This document shows positions 8,403-17,177 of a stretch of 37,511 bases of DNA, one piece after another. A program made the position numbers and the translations under genes. The stretch covers positions 1 to 37,511 of the forward strand of contig PBAL01000073.1 in assembly GCA_002715965.1 (NCBI GenBank). Reading direction: 5' to 3'. The stretch comes from Verrucomicrobiales bacterium (GTDB lineage: Bacteria; Verrucomicrobiota; Verrucomicrobiia; Limisphaerales; JAYPXF01). How positions within the stretch are numbered: position 1 is the stretch's first letter; each line of letters starts with the position of its first letter. The notes under the pieces were generated by a model. The model searched no databases, was not told the origin of the DNA, and saw only the letters and a list, made by a program, of their open reading frames with translations.

Positions 8403-9602
8403 TTACTTCACGGCCTTCTGGAGCGCGGCAGTCTTGTTGGTCGCCTCCCAGGTGATGTCCTTGTCGCTCTTTCCGAAATGACCGTAGTTGGTGGTCTTGT
8501 AATAAATCGGCCGCAGGAGATTGAGCTGCGAAACGATGTCGGCCGGCTTGAAACTGAAGACCTTGAGAACGGCCTTGAGGATCTTCGTGTCGGTGATCTT
8601 GCCGGTTCCAAACGTATCGATATGAACGCTGGTCGGCCGGGGATGACCGATCGCGTATGCGAACTGAACTTCACACTTATCCGCAAGTCCGGCAGCCACG
8701 ACGTTTTTGGCAACCCAGCGACCCATGTAGGCAGCGCTTCGATCGACCTTGGATGGATCCTTGCCGGAGAATGCACCGCCACCGTGGCGTCCCATTCCAC
8801 CATAGGTATCAACGATGATCTTGCGTCCGGTCAGTCCGGAGTCGCCTTGAGGACCGCCGATCACAAAATTACCGGTCGGGTTGATCAGGAACTCGGTCTT
8901 GTTGTCCATCATGCTCTTGGGCAGGACTTTCTTGATGACCTCTTCAATACAGAATTTCTCGATCGTCTTGTGTGCCACACCAGCAGCGTGCTGGGTGGAG
9001 ATCACGACATTGACAATGCGGGTCGGCTTCCCATTGACGTATTGGACGGACACCTGGCTCTTGGCGTCGGGCCGAAGCCAAGGAGCGAACTTGCCTGCCT
9101 TGCGGATCTTTGTGAGCGCACGACCGAGGCGATGTGCGAACATGATTGGAGCTGGCATCAGCTCACGGGTTTCGTTGCTCGCATAACCGAACATGATTCC
9201 CTGGTCGCCCGCACCTTGCTCAGCGGTCTTCTTCCCCTTGGCTTTCTTGGCGTCGACACCCTGGGCGATATCAGCGCTTTGGGAGGTGAGAAGGTTTTGG
9301 ACGAAGATCTTGTCGGCGTGGAACACATCATCGTCATTGACGTAGCCAATTCCAGCGACCGCATCGCGAATGACCTTTTCGACGTTGATCCTGTCACTCA
9401 ACGGCTTACCTTTGAGCTTGGGAACAGTGATTTCTCCACCCACCAGCGCCACGTTGCTTTTGACGAACGTCTCACAGGCAACTCGGCTGGTCTTGTCGAT
9501 GCTCAGACAGGCATCGAGGATCGCATCCGAAATGGTGTCGCTGACTTTGTCCGGATGGCCTTCGCCGACGGACTCCGAAGAGAAGATGTAGTTGTCGCTC
9601 AT
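8403..9602 (-). CDS. metK: S-adenosylmethionine synthetase
   Basis: MetK makes S-adenosylmethionine from ATP and methionine in the cytoplasm. From the ATG at 9602 the protein has 399 residues and begins [20 protein letters not shown], the canonical N-terminus with GEGHPDK at 13-19. A start 10 codons upstream is open but adds residues absent from the family. Further signatures are [12 protein letters not shown], the P-loop-like [21 protein letters not shown] and [22 protein letters not shown]. It is the first gene of the metK-ahcY pair. No clear Shine-Dalgarno sequence is visible; the short leader has competing hairpins (see 9603-9676). Confidence 0.98.
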   Translation of the reverse strand: MSDNYIFSSESVGEGHPDKVSDTISDAILDACLSIDKTSRVACETFVKSNVALVGGEITVPKLKGKPLSDRINVEKVIRDAVAGIGYVNDDDVFHADKIFVQNLLTSQSADIAQGVDAKKAKGKKTAEQGAGDQGIMFGYASNETRELMPAPIMFAHRLGRALTKIRKAGKFAPWLRPDAKSQVSVQYVNGKPTRIVNVVISTQHAAGVAHKTIEKFCIEEVIKKVLPKSMMDNKTEFLINPTGNFVIGGPQGDSGLTGRKIIVDTYGGMGRHGGGAFSGKDPSKVDRSAAYMGRWVAKNVVAAGLADKCEVQFAYAIGHPRPTSVHIDTFGTGKITDTKILKAVLKVFSFKPADIVSQLNLLRPIYYKTTNYGHFGKSDKDITWEATNKTAALQKAVK

Positions 9603-9676
9603 GGAATGAATCTGTTGTCGGCGCTCTGTCACGCCCGACGGGGCGCAAAACTAGTAAGCTAACCGCATAAGTCAAT
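9603..9676 (-). promoter_or_regulatory. Candidate metK promoter and structured leader
   Basis: On the minus strand a TTGACT (9670-9675) is followed after 16 bp by TAGTTT, a weak -35/-10 candidate. Downstream, CGCCC-CGTC-GGGCG can form a 5-bp hairpin. The same GTCGGGCG can instead pair with CGCCGAC further on, so the two stems exclude each other just before the metK start codon. This does not match any SAM riboswitch class I can recognise. The arrangement is visible; regulation is inference. Confidence 0.3.
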
Positions 9677-9738
9677 TTCAAGTTACCGTTAAATATGAAG
9701 GAAACACCCAAAAAACGCCTGTTGTGATTGGCTGATGG

Positions 9739-9754
9739 CTTCTTCCGGAAGAAG
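9739..9754. repeat. Perfect 16-bp palindrome
   Basis: CTTCTTCCGGAAGAAG reads the same on both strands. A second small hairpin (CTCAG TCCG CTGAG on the minus strand) sits about 10 bp away at about 9760-9773. Both lie between the Roadblock gene and metK. No T run follows the palindrome, so it is not a standard intrinsic terminator. It could be an operator or a chance element. Confidence 0.6.
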
Positions 9755-9831
9755 AGGGTCTCAGCGGACTGAGGATCGTGTGAGGCGAGGTCAACCTTCA
9801 GGTTTGGAAGGCGTTTGTTCGCTGCCCGCAA

Positions 9832-10215
9832 TTACGCCTCCAACTGCTCTACTGCCGGCCAGGCCACGGACTTGATTTCATCGATGGTGGATTCGGAAGG
9901 ACAAATCGCAACCAACAGGCAACTGGTGCCCACTCGGAACATGAGCGTCTGATGCTGTCCGCCGCGCTGATGCAGGACTTTGAAATCCCTCTCGGAGGGG
10001 CTTTCGGCGAGCCACTCGATTGCGTTGAAGGCGTTGGACGCAAGTGATGAGAATTCCTCCGCGTCCACCTCGGGTGATTCACCGGCTTTGACGATGATAT
10101 AGCCGGCCCGCTCAAGCAACATGACGTGAAGTGCTTTGCTGCTTTCCAAAAATTCGTCGAGCACCCGCTTGAATTCCTGCGAGTCCTGCTCCTTTAACAA
10201 TGGCAGACCAGACAT
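9832..10215 (-). CDS. Roadblock/LC7-domain protein (MglB-like)
   Basis: The protein has 127 residues, the normal size for a single Roadblock/LC7 domain: an N-terminal helix (EFKRVLDEFLESSKALHVML), a strand with LLERAGYIIVKAG, a helix around SSLASNAFNAIEWLAE, and the strands HQTLMFRVGTSCLLVAICP. Bacterial relatives such as MglB regulate small Ras-like GTPases that set cell polarity or motility, or serve as scaffolds. No MglA-type GTPase gene is present in the window. Five bases upstream ends a 37-codon ORF. The domain call rests on pattern and secondary-structure order rather than on catalytic residues. Confidence 0.65.
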   Translation of the reverse strand: MSGLPLLKEQDSQEFKRVLDEFLESSKALHVMLLERAGYIIVKAGESPEVDAEEFSSLASNAFNAIEWLAESPSERDFKVLHQRGGQHQTLMFRVGTSCLLVAICPSESTIDEIKSVAWPAVEQLEA

Positions 10216-10220
10216 GTTGG

Positions 10221-10334
10221 TCAGGCCCCGTGCAGATATTTGTGCAGCAAGAGGCCGGTGATTGAGATGAGGGTTTCGAATGCGCCCTCGCCAGTCAATC
10301 GCACCAGCTCCTCAGCCGCACAATCCTTGGTCAT
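10221..10334 (-). CDS. Small ORF of 37 codons upstream of the Roadblock gene
   Basis: An ATG at 10334, preceded directly by an in-frame TAG, opens a 37-codon frame that ends five bases before the Roadblock start codon. The product starts MTKDCAAEELVRLTGEGAFE and ends in a hydrophobic stretch (TLISITGLLLHKYLHGA). The tight spacing suggests co-translation. It could be a genuine small protein, a leader peptide, or the tail of a lost gene. I do not recognise a family and the coding call is tentative. Confidence 0.4.
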   Translation of the reverse strand: MTKDCAAEELVRLTGEGAFETLISITGLLLHKYLHGA

Positions 10335-10448
10335 CTACCCCAGCGCGCCAATCGGAAACTGATTCCGCAAATTCAAGATACAACATTCGATGCGCCTTAC
10401 GCGTGGCATGGTCAACTACTTTGCCAGAATTGCAGCTCGAGAAAGCAG

Positions 10449-10480
10449 CAAAAAAACGGCGCCGCAGATGCGACGCCGTT
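10449..10480 (-). terminator. Intrinsic terminator after the superoxide dismutase gene
   Basis: On the minus strand AACGGCGTCGC, loop ATCT, GCGGCGCCGTT forms an 11-bp stem with one G-T pair, followed by T residues. It lies about 20 bp past the stop codon of the superoxide dismutase gene and separates it from the Roadblock pair. Confidence 0.9.
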
Positions 10481-10500
10481 CGAAACTCTGATAACAGGCC

Positions 10501-11127
<627 letters not shown>

Positions 11128-11249
11128 GATTTGTTCTTTCTATTGTCAGTTGTTTACGAAAACGCGCGCACCATAACGGAGGGAGCCACAGGGGACAAGA
11201 GGTGGAGCGTAGAAAATGATACCGACGTATTGACTCCTCGCTGACATCG

Positions 11250-11531
11250 CTACGCTCGTCGCTCGCATGCTTCGGAAAGCTTCCGAAGCTGCTGGCGCGG
11301 GGTGAGAGCGACTTTGTGAACGAAAAGGTTCCGGTCGTATGCGCCCTCGGAATACTTGTCGTTGGTGAAAGCGATCGCGATGGTGGTCTTGCCCTTTGGC
11401 AGATTGACTTCGATGCTGTAGTCGTCGCGCTTGGCCGTCTTGAGCTTGACCGGTTTGCCTCCGTCCTTGCCATCCACTTGCACTTTGAACCCGGCAAACT
11501 CTCCCTCCGCTTCGCGTTGCCAACTGCTCAT
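11250..11531 (-). pseudogene. Fragment of a carbohydrate-binding module (xylan-binding CBM type)
   Basis: The 93-codon frame reads FAGFKVQVDGKDGGKPVKL, DDYSIEVNLPKGKTTIAIAF and YSEGAYDRNLFVHKVAL. This is the pattern of the Ca-dependent xylan-binding-like domains attached to large DUF1592-type secreted proteins of the PVC group (VDG, an aliphatic strand pair, then a TND-Y-DRNL segment). There is no signal peptide and no catalytic part, and an in-frame TAG lies shortly upstream (about 11567), so it is most likely a leftover fragment. The last residues (LSEACERRA) come from low-information sequence. A free-standing small domain protein cannot be excluded. Confidence 0.45.
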
Positions 11532-11562
11532 AGCAGATGGACCAGTTTTCGGGGAGCACTCC

Positions 11563-11652
11563 AGCTAATTGACGCTAATGCTCGCCAATAGATGCAGGGA
11601 AATATGATGCTGCTTCCCCAAAATATCAGCGTCAATTGGCGTTCATTAGCGG
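11563..11652. repeat. Inverted copies of a TTAGCGTCAATTRGC-type motif
   Basis: GCTAATTGACGCTAAT at 11565-11580 matches the reverse complement of 11626-11641 at 14 of 16 positions, and CATTAGCGG follows at about 11645. The arms are 45 bp apart and lie between the carbohydrate-binding fragment and the DUF1501 gene. No T run follows. Such AT-flanked GCG motifs recur between genes in related bacteria in my experience; the role is unknown. Confidence 0.5.
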
Positions 11653-11674
11653 TGAATAAAATCTACTGAATTGG

Positions 11675-13096
11675 CTAAGCCAAAATGTCCTGCAGCACAT
11701 TCCCGTGAACGTCAGTCAGGCGGAAATCCCGCCCTGCGTATCGATAAGTGAGCAGCTCGTGTTCCAGACCAAGGCAATGCAGGATCGTCGCGTGAAGGTC
11801 GTGGACGCTGGTCGGATCCTGTTGCGCCCGGAAACCGAACTCATCCGTAGCCCCATAAACCGTTCCGCCTTTGATGCCCCCACCGGCCATCCAGACTGAG
11901 AATCCATAGTGATTGTGGTCGCGGCCGAGCATTGATTTTCCAGCACCGGTCAGTTCGACGGTCGGGGTACGTCCGAATTCTCCGCCCCAAATGACGAGTG
12001 TGTCGTCCAGCATGCCGCGCTGTTTCAGATCGGTCAGCAGAGCTGAGATCGGTTGATCTATCTCAGCGGCAAGTCTCCTATGATTCGGCTCGATCTTGTC
12101 GTGATTGTCCCACGGTTGACCCTTGCCATGCCAGAGCTGCACGTAGCGAACCCCACGCTCGAGCAAGCGCCGGGCGATGAGGGTTTGTCGCGCGTGCACG
12201 CCTGAACCGTAGAGGTTGCGGATGGACTCGGGCTCTTTGCCGATGTCGAACGCATCGGTAGCTTCAGCCTGCATGCGAAAGGCCAGTTCGTAGGACTGGA
12301 TGCGCGCATCGAGGCGGGTGTCGAGCCGCTTGGCACGATGGCGCGAATTCCACTTTGCTATCAGGTCCAACTGCCGGCGTTGATTGGGAGTGGAGATGTG
12401 CGGATGCTTGATGTTTTCGATCAGTTTCCCGATGTCCTCGTGTTTCGGATCAATGAACGTGCCCTGAAACGCTCCGGGTAAAAATGCCGACTGCCAGTTC
12501 TCATTGTCCTTGATCGGAAGCCCGCCCGGACACATCGCAATAAACCCCGGGAGATTGCGATTCTCCGTACCCAGTCCATACAAGGTCCACGCGCCGACGC
12601 TCGGACGAGCCTGCACGGAGTCACCACAATTCATGAGCATGAGGGAGGGCTCGTGATTGGGCACATGCGCATACATCGAGCGGATCACGGCGATGTCGTC
12701 ACTGTGTTGTGCGGTCAGTCGAAAGAGTTCGCTCACCTCCAACCCCGATTGTCCGTGTTTCTGAAATTCAAACGGCGAAGGAAAGGCTGCCCCCGTCTTA
12801 CGCTCCGTCGCCGGCGTATCACTCAAGGGCTTGCCAGCGTATTTGGCCAGCATCGGTTTTGGATCAAAGGTATCGACGTGGGAAGGTGCGCCATTGAGGA
12901 AAAAGTGAATGACCCGTTTCGCCCGTGCGGGGAAGTGTGATTTGCGCGCAACGAGTGGATCACCCGCGAGCGAACGGTCATCGGCCAACACACCCGACAA
13001 GCCCATGAATCCCACGCCCAACGCAGATTGGCACAGCATGTCGCGCCGGGAGATTGGAACTGATTTAATTCGATTACTGGCAGGTTCCTCTTTCAT
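11675..13096 (-). CDS. DUF1501 secreted protein (sulfatase-like fold, Tat signal)
   Basis: This 473-residue protein starts with a twin-arginine-type signal (ISRRDMLCQSALGVGFMGLS), so it is probably exported folded. Family signatures follow: FLNGAPSHVDTFDPKPML (about 70-87), NHEPSLMLMN, WGGEFGRTPTVE and GRDHNHYGFSVWMAGGGIKGG, then VHDLHATILHCLGLEH near the end. DUF1501 proteins are related to alkaline phosphatases and sulfatases, but their reaction is unknown. In Planctomycetota and Verrucomicrobiota they pair with PSD1-type proteins. Here the ATG overlaps the upstream stop by one base (TGATG at 13098-13094), which implies translational coupling; a TTG one codon earlier is a less likely start. 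A truncated paralogue lies at 30367-31308. Confidence 0.92.
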   Translation of the reverse strand: MKEEPASNRIKSVPISRRDMLCQSALGVGFMGLSGVLADDRSLAGDPLVARKSHFPARAKRVIHFFLNGAPSHVDTFDPKPMLAKYAGKPLSDTPATERKTGAAFPSPFEFQKHGQSGLEVSELFRLTAQHSDDIAVIRSMYAHVPNHEPSLMLMNCGDSVQARPSVGAWTLYGLGTENRNLPGFIAMCPGGLPIKDNENWQSAFLPGAFQGTFIDPKHEDIGKLIENIKHPHISTPNQRRQLDLIAKWNSRHRAKRLDTRLDARIQSYELAFRMQAEATDAFDIGKEPESIRNLYGSGVHARQTLIARRLLERGVRYVQLWHGKGQPWDNHDKIEPNHRRLAAEIDQPISALLTDLKQRGMLDDTLVIWGGEFGRTPTVELTGAGKSMLGRDHNHYGFSVWMAGGGIKGGTVYGATDEFGFRAQQDPTSVHDLHATILHCLGLEHELLTYRYAGRDFRLTDVHGNVLQDILA

Positions 13097-15975
13097 CAAT
13101 CTACAAACATAAATTCATTGGAGCAAAGCAAGGCTTGGGCAAGCTGTTCCCAACCGTTCAGCAATTGGCTCTCGTTTGGCGTAAAATCCTTCGCGGAATC
13201 CCAGACCATCCCCTGCCCTCCCTGTTCGATGATCGTGGACCAACGCAGGTATTGATCGCTGTTGAGCACTTTGTCGATATCGACGACGAAGTCCACGGTG
13301 TCCCCCTTCTCCACCTTGAGTCCATCGAGCTTCATCTCCTTCTCCTGCTGATGAAGTTTGGCAATGGAGATGCTCGCGCTCGCCGAAGTGACCATGAACG
13401 CACGAATTCCATCACCGGGTTCAGCTTCGTGTTTCACCTTTGAATGGACATTGATCGTCATGTCACGCGGAGCCGTCCACCGCCGGACGGCAGCCACCGA
13501 TCGGTTATTTCCCGGATGCCCACCTGTCGCGTGAAGTTGAACCCAGCCCAGTTTCGCATCGGGCCAGCGTTCCCCGCCCTGCCAGGCATCCCCCGTAAAG
13601 TGCGGCAGTGGGGTGAAACTCTTGAGCGACTTGCGCTTTTCATCCAATTCACCAAACCCATATTGCCATTCATTGACCGTGAGCCGTTTCTCGATTTTGG
13701 TCTCCGGTCCGACGGCGTCGATCAATTGCAGGGACTCGGCAATTTCCATCCAACTGGGGTCGCGCTGGAGAATGCCCCTGAACAAGGCATGAATCCGGAT
13801 CCCCTTGCCCGTCTTATCCGAAGCGGCAATGGCGCGGGTCCGATGCAGAACGAATGGGGCATTCATGAAGAACAAGGCCTGCTGAGGGACGGTCGTTTCC
13901 GGCCGTTTGGGCATGTGCAAGTCCGGAGTGGCGACATCGAACATGCGCAGCGTGGACGGAAAGAACTGACGATCGATCAATCCATAAATGGTTCGGCGAT
14001 TGGGATACGGAGTCTTGAAAATGTCATTAGGTTTTCCGCCCAGCCGTGCTTCCAATTCGCCGGACGCAACGATCATGGAATCGCGCAATGCCTCGAACGT
14101 CAGCCGCTTCTGATTCATGCGCCAGAGAAGCCGATTGGCCGGGTCTTTTTTCAGTTCATTCGCCTTCGTCGATGCATCGCCGAGTGAAGACTGTCGGAAG
14201 GTCGCGGAGTTCAGAATGCGTCGGTGCAGTTTCTTGAGACTCCAACCGTCCTTGATAAATTGTGTCGTCATCCAGTCGAGCAGCTTTGGATGCGAGGGAA
14301 CCTCGGCGCGCGTTCCAAAGTCACTTGGCGTATCAACCAGACCTTCACCAAAGTGGTGCATCCAGACCCGGTTGACCATCACACGCGCAGTCAGGGGATT
14401 GGCCGGATCGATGATTGCCTTTGCGAGTTCGAAACGACCACTTCCAGACTTGAACGGTTGTCGATTCTTCCCGCTCAACATGCCCAAGAACTGCCGAGGC
14501 GTTTCGTCGCCCAGTGTCAAGGGATCGCCACGCAAGTAGACACGAGTGTTCTTCGCACGAGGAAGATCAACCATCATCAAGGCCTGCGGCGCTTCGACTT
14601 TGGACCGAACAATCCAGCGATCGACCTCTCCCTGAAGCTTGTAGAGATTCTCAATCTCTCCACTCGAATAATACACCTCGCTGTGAACCACCGGCAGCTC
14701 TGGCACCTCACAGGGCGCATCCGGGCCGTGAAGCAACTGTTTCAATTCATCACTCGCCAAGACTTCCGCATAGCGGTCGGCCAGTTCACGAAAGTTGGCA
14801 GGAGGCGAGACGAACGCTTTTGCGACTGCCGGATGAACATTCGTGTCTTGAGCCAGGCGTCTGGATACGAATAGGGCTTCTTTCGCAAAGTTGGTCGCCG
14901 AGATCGAAGCATAAGCGTGCCAGTGGACGAATCTGGGATCCTTCTTCTCTTTCGCACGCCCAAGGTATCGCTCCCACTTGCGTACAAACGCGGGAATCAT
15001 GTCCGCCTTTCTCAAGATCTGATCGAACCCGTTCGCCGGATATTTATGGAGCTCGAACTGCGCGAAGAGATAGTCCCCCGTTCGTTTTCGGGCTCGATCA
15101 GAGGCTGCCTTCTGATGATATTCGTAAGCTTCGGCAAGTTTGGTTCTCCGCTTCTTGAGTTCCGCCTGAAATGCCTCTCCACCGATCTTGAAACCGCCAA
15201 GTGAGACTCTCTTCTCCGCACTGCTGTCAAATACGCCGAAGAGTGAGTAGTAGTCCGCGGTGGGAATGGGATCGTATTTGTGATCGTGGCAACGAGCGCA
15301 GCTGACCGTAAGGCCCATCGTCCCGCGGGTGACGACGTCGATGCGGTCGTCGATGATGTCGCGTTTCACGCCGAGGAAACGGCGGCCGAGAGTCAGGAAC
15401 CCCATGGCCGCTTCATCACCGGCCTGCCGATCCTCCACCTGGTCGGCCGCGAGTTGCAGCAGGAGGAAACGATCATAGGCCATGTCCGAGTTCAGCGACT
15501 TGACCACCCAATCTCGATAGGTCCAGGCATGCGTCCAGAAACGTTCTTCACGGCCATACACATACCCCTTGGTGTCGGAATAACGCGCGACGTCCAGCCA
15601 ATGACGGCCCCAATGCTCTCCGTAGTGCGGTGAATCGAGCAACGAATCGACGAGGCGTTCGTACGCCTTCGGTTTGCTGTCCTCCTCAAATCTCCGAACC
15701 TCGTCGAAGGAAGGCGGTAACCCGGTCAACGTGTAATGAAGCCGTCGGACCAATGTGCGACGATCAGCTGCCGGTGATGACCTCAAGCCGACAGACTGCA
15801 GTTTGGCTTGAACAAATGCGTCGATGGGATTGCCTGAACTATTCGAAATCTCAGGCACGGCTGGATTCGCGACGGCCTGGAACGCCCAGTGAGAAGACGA
15901 ACTCGTCTCAGCCGCACGCGAGGCTTCCGCGAGCGGCAGGCAAATCAAACAGATGAACAGCAAACGGCGATGCAT
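13096..15975 (-). CDS. PSD1-type secreted protein with DUF1549 and DUF1553 domains
   Basis: The 959-residue protein has a signal peptide (MHRRLLFICLICLPLAEASRA). DUF1549 spans about 45-250 and contains RLHYTLTGLPP, DSPHYGEHWGRHWLDVARYSD and a CxxCH sequence, SCARCHDHKYDPI (Cys226, Cys229, His230), which could bind haem c or another metal. DUF1553 spans about 520-760, with NPLTARVMVNRVWMHHFGEG and LHRRILNSATFRQSS. The last ~170 residues form a strand-rich region I do not recognise. It has no separate N-terminal cytochrome c domain (PSCyt1) of the kind many relatives carry. The reaction of this family is unknown; a role in extracellular polymer breakdown is proposed from its gene neighbourhoods. 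It forms a coupled two-gene unit with the DUF1501 gene and is divergent from the beta-helix gene. Confidence 0.92.
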   Translation of the reverse strand: MHRRLLFICLICLPLAEASRAAETSSSSHWAFQAVANPAVPEISNSSGNPIDAFVQAKLQSVGLRSSPAADRRTLVRRLHYTLTGLPPSFDEVRRFEEDSKPKAYERLVDSLLDSPHYGEHWGRHWLDVARYSDTKGYVYGREERFWTHAWTYRDWVVKSLNSDMAYDRFLLLQLAADQVEDRQAGDEAAMGFLTLGRRFLGVKRDIIDDRIDVVTRGTMGLTVSCARCHDHKYDPIPTADYYSLFGVFDSSAEKRVSLGGFKIGGEAFQAELKKRRTKLAEAYEYHQKAASDRARKRTGDYLFAQFELHKYPANGFDQILRKADMIPAFVRKWERYLGRAKEKKDPRFVHWHAYASISATNFAKEALFVSRRLAQDTNVHPAVAKAFVSPPANFRELADRYAEVLASDELKQLLHGPDAPCEVPELPVVHSEVYYSSGEIENLYKLQGEVDRWIVRSKVEAPQALMMVDLPRAKNTRVYLRGDPLTLGDETPRQFLGMLSGKNRQPFKSGSGRFELAKAIIDPANPLTARVMVNRVWMHHFGEGLVDTPSDFGTRAEVPSHPKLLDWMTTQFIKDGWSLKKLHRRILNSATFRQSSLGDASTKANELKKDPANRLLWRMNQKRLTFEALRDSMIVASGELEARLGGKPNDIFKTPYPNRRTIYGLIDRQFFPSTLRMFDVATPDLHMPKRPETTVPQQALFFMNAPFVLHRTRAIAASDKTGKGIRIHALFRGILQRDPSWMEIAESLQLIDAVGPETKIEKRLTVNEWQYGFGELDEKRKSLKSFTPLPHFTGDAWQGGERWPDAKLGWVQLHATGGHPGNNRSVAAVRRWTAPRDMTINVHSKVKHEAEPGDGIRAFMVTSASASISIAKLHQQEKEMKLDGLKVEKGDTVDFVVDIDKVLNSDQYLRWSTIIEQGGQGMVWDSAKDFTPNESQLLNGWEQLAQALLCSNEFMFVD

Positions 15976-16020
15976 TTTTGTAGCGGACCTGACTCGTTCA
16001 TTCTGCGACAGTGCCCGCTG

Positions 16021-17169
16021 ATGACGAGAATGAAGTTTGGGTTCATCGCCTGTTTGTTGCTTGCCGCACAGTCGGCTTCCGCAGCGGAATTCGACATCAC
16101 GAAGTTCGGCGCAACGCCGAATGATACATCTGATGATACTTCCGCAATCGAGGACGCATTCGCAGCCTGCGGTAAGGCGGGTGGTGGAACTGTGTTCATC
16201 CCGTCAGGAACGTTCATCATTTCGCGTCGAGGCCCCGAATCGCCCATCCTTGAAGTGCCCTCGAACACGACGATCCGTGGCGAGGGAAACGCTTCCATCA
16301 TCAAATACGATCCGAAGGTCAATCAGAGCAATTTCTGGCGAATGATCGGAGCGCCGGTCAAGGGCGGCTGCACAAACGTGGTGATTCGCGACCTGCACCT
16401 GGACGGCTCCAACACCCATCCGCGATATGACAAGGGCAAGACACCCGAGCACAATGCCGGTCTATGGTTCTACAACAAGAATCACCCGATCGTGAACGTG
16501 ACGGTAATGAATGTCTTTGCTGAGAACTTCAGCGGAGATTGCATGGCGTTCTCCTACAACTGCCGCGGGATCACCGTGAGGGATTGCACCTTGCGGAACT
16601 TCATTCGACAAGGGGTTCAAATGGGCGGGAGCCCCGGCGCGCGAGACTACCTGGTCACCGGTGTTCGCGATCTGGAACATACGGTCCAGCCGGGCGGATC
16701 CACGATTCATGTCGAGCATGCGCGTGGTTTGAAGAACGTGATCATCGAGAACAACCAATGCCGAAAATCGATTCTCGCTGGTGGCGTTGACGGGATGATC
16801 ATTCGAGGGAACACCATCGAGGGACGCCTGGTTGGAAACGGCAATTCCAATCTCATCATTCAGGACAATATCGTGCGTGGTGCGAAGAAAGGAACTGTCG
16901 TGCAACTTGGTTACACCAAAGGCCTGACCTTTCGCGGAAACCAAGTGATTGGCGGGGACGGAACGGTGGGTGTCTACGTGTGGGGCAACTCGCGCTATAA
17001 CAAACAGCCCGGCGAAGATGTGTTGATCAGCGACAATCGGATCTCAGCCAAGGACACGGCGATCATGTTGAACGGCGCGAAGAACGTGCGCATTCACGGC
17101 AACATTCTGGACTCACCCCAGTTGCTGAAGAAGTCCCGCACGGAAGGGCTGAACGCAGATATTGAGTGA
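16021..17169 (+). CDS. Secreted right-handed beta-helix protein (pectate-lyase-3-like)
   Basis: From the ATG at 16021 (or 16030) the 382-residue product begins with a signal peptide (MKFGFIACLLLAAQSASAAE) and then FDITKFGATPNDTSDDTSAI, the standard opening of pectate_lyase_3/glycosyl hydrolase family 28-type helices. Repeated coils follow: NVVIRDLHLDGSN, GITVRDCTLRNFIRQG, NVIIENNQC, GMIIRGNTIEG, LIIQDNIVRG and VLISDNRISA. These proteins bind or cleave polysaccharides, often with acidic residues that I cannot assign here. The frame is open upstream to 15889, but the signal peptide decides the start. It is divergent from the PSD1 gene (45-bp gap) and convergent with a sulfatase, so it sits within a polysaccharide-related cluster. 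Confidence 0.85.
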   Translation: MTRMKFGFIACLLLAAQSASAAEFDITKFGATPNDTSDDTSAIEDAFAACGKAGGGTVFIPSGTFIISRRGPESPILEVPSNTTIRGEGNASIIKYDPKVNQSNFWRMIGAPVKGGCTNVVIRDLHLDGSNTHPRYDKGKTPEHNAGLWFYNKNHPIVNVTVMNVFAENFSGDCMAFSYNCRGITVRDCTLRNFIRQGVQMGGSPGARDYLVTGVRDLEHTVQPGGSTIHVEHARGLKNVIIENNQCRKSILAGGVDGMIIRGNTIEGRLVGNGNSNLIIQDNIVRGAKKGTVVQLGYTKGLTFRGNQVIGGDGTVGVYVWGNSRYNKQPGEDVLISDNRISAKDTAIMLNGAKNVRIHGNILDSPQLLKKSRTEGLNADIE

Positions 17170-17177
17170 ACGCACGT

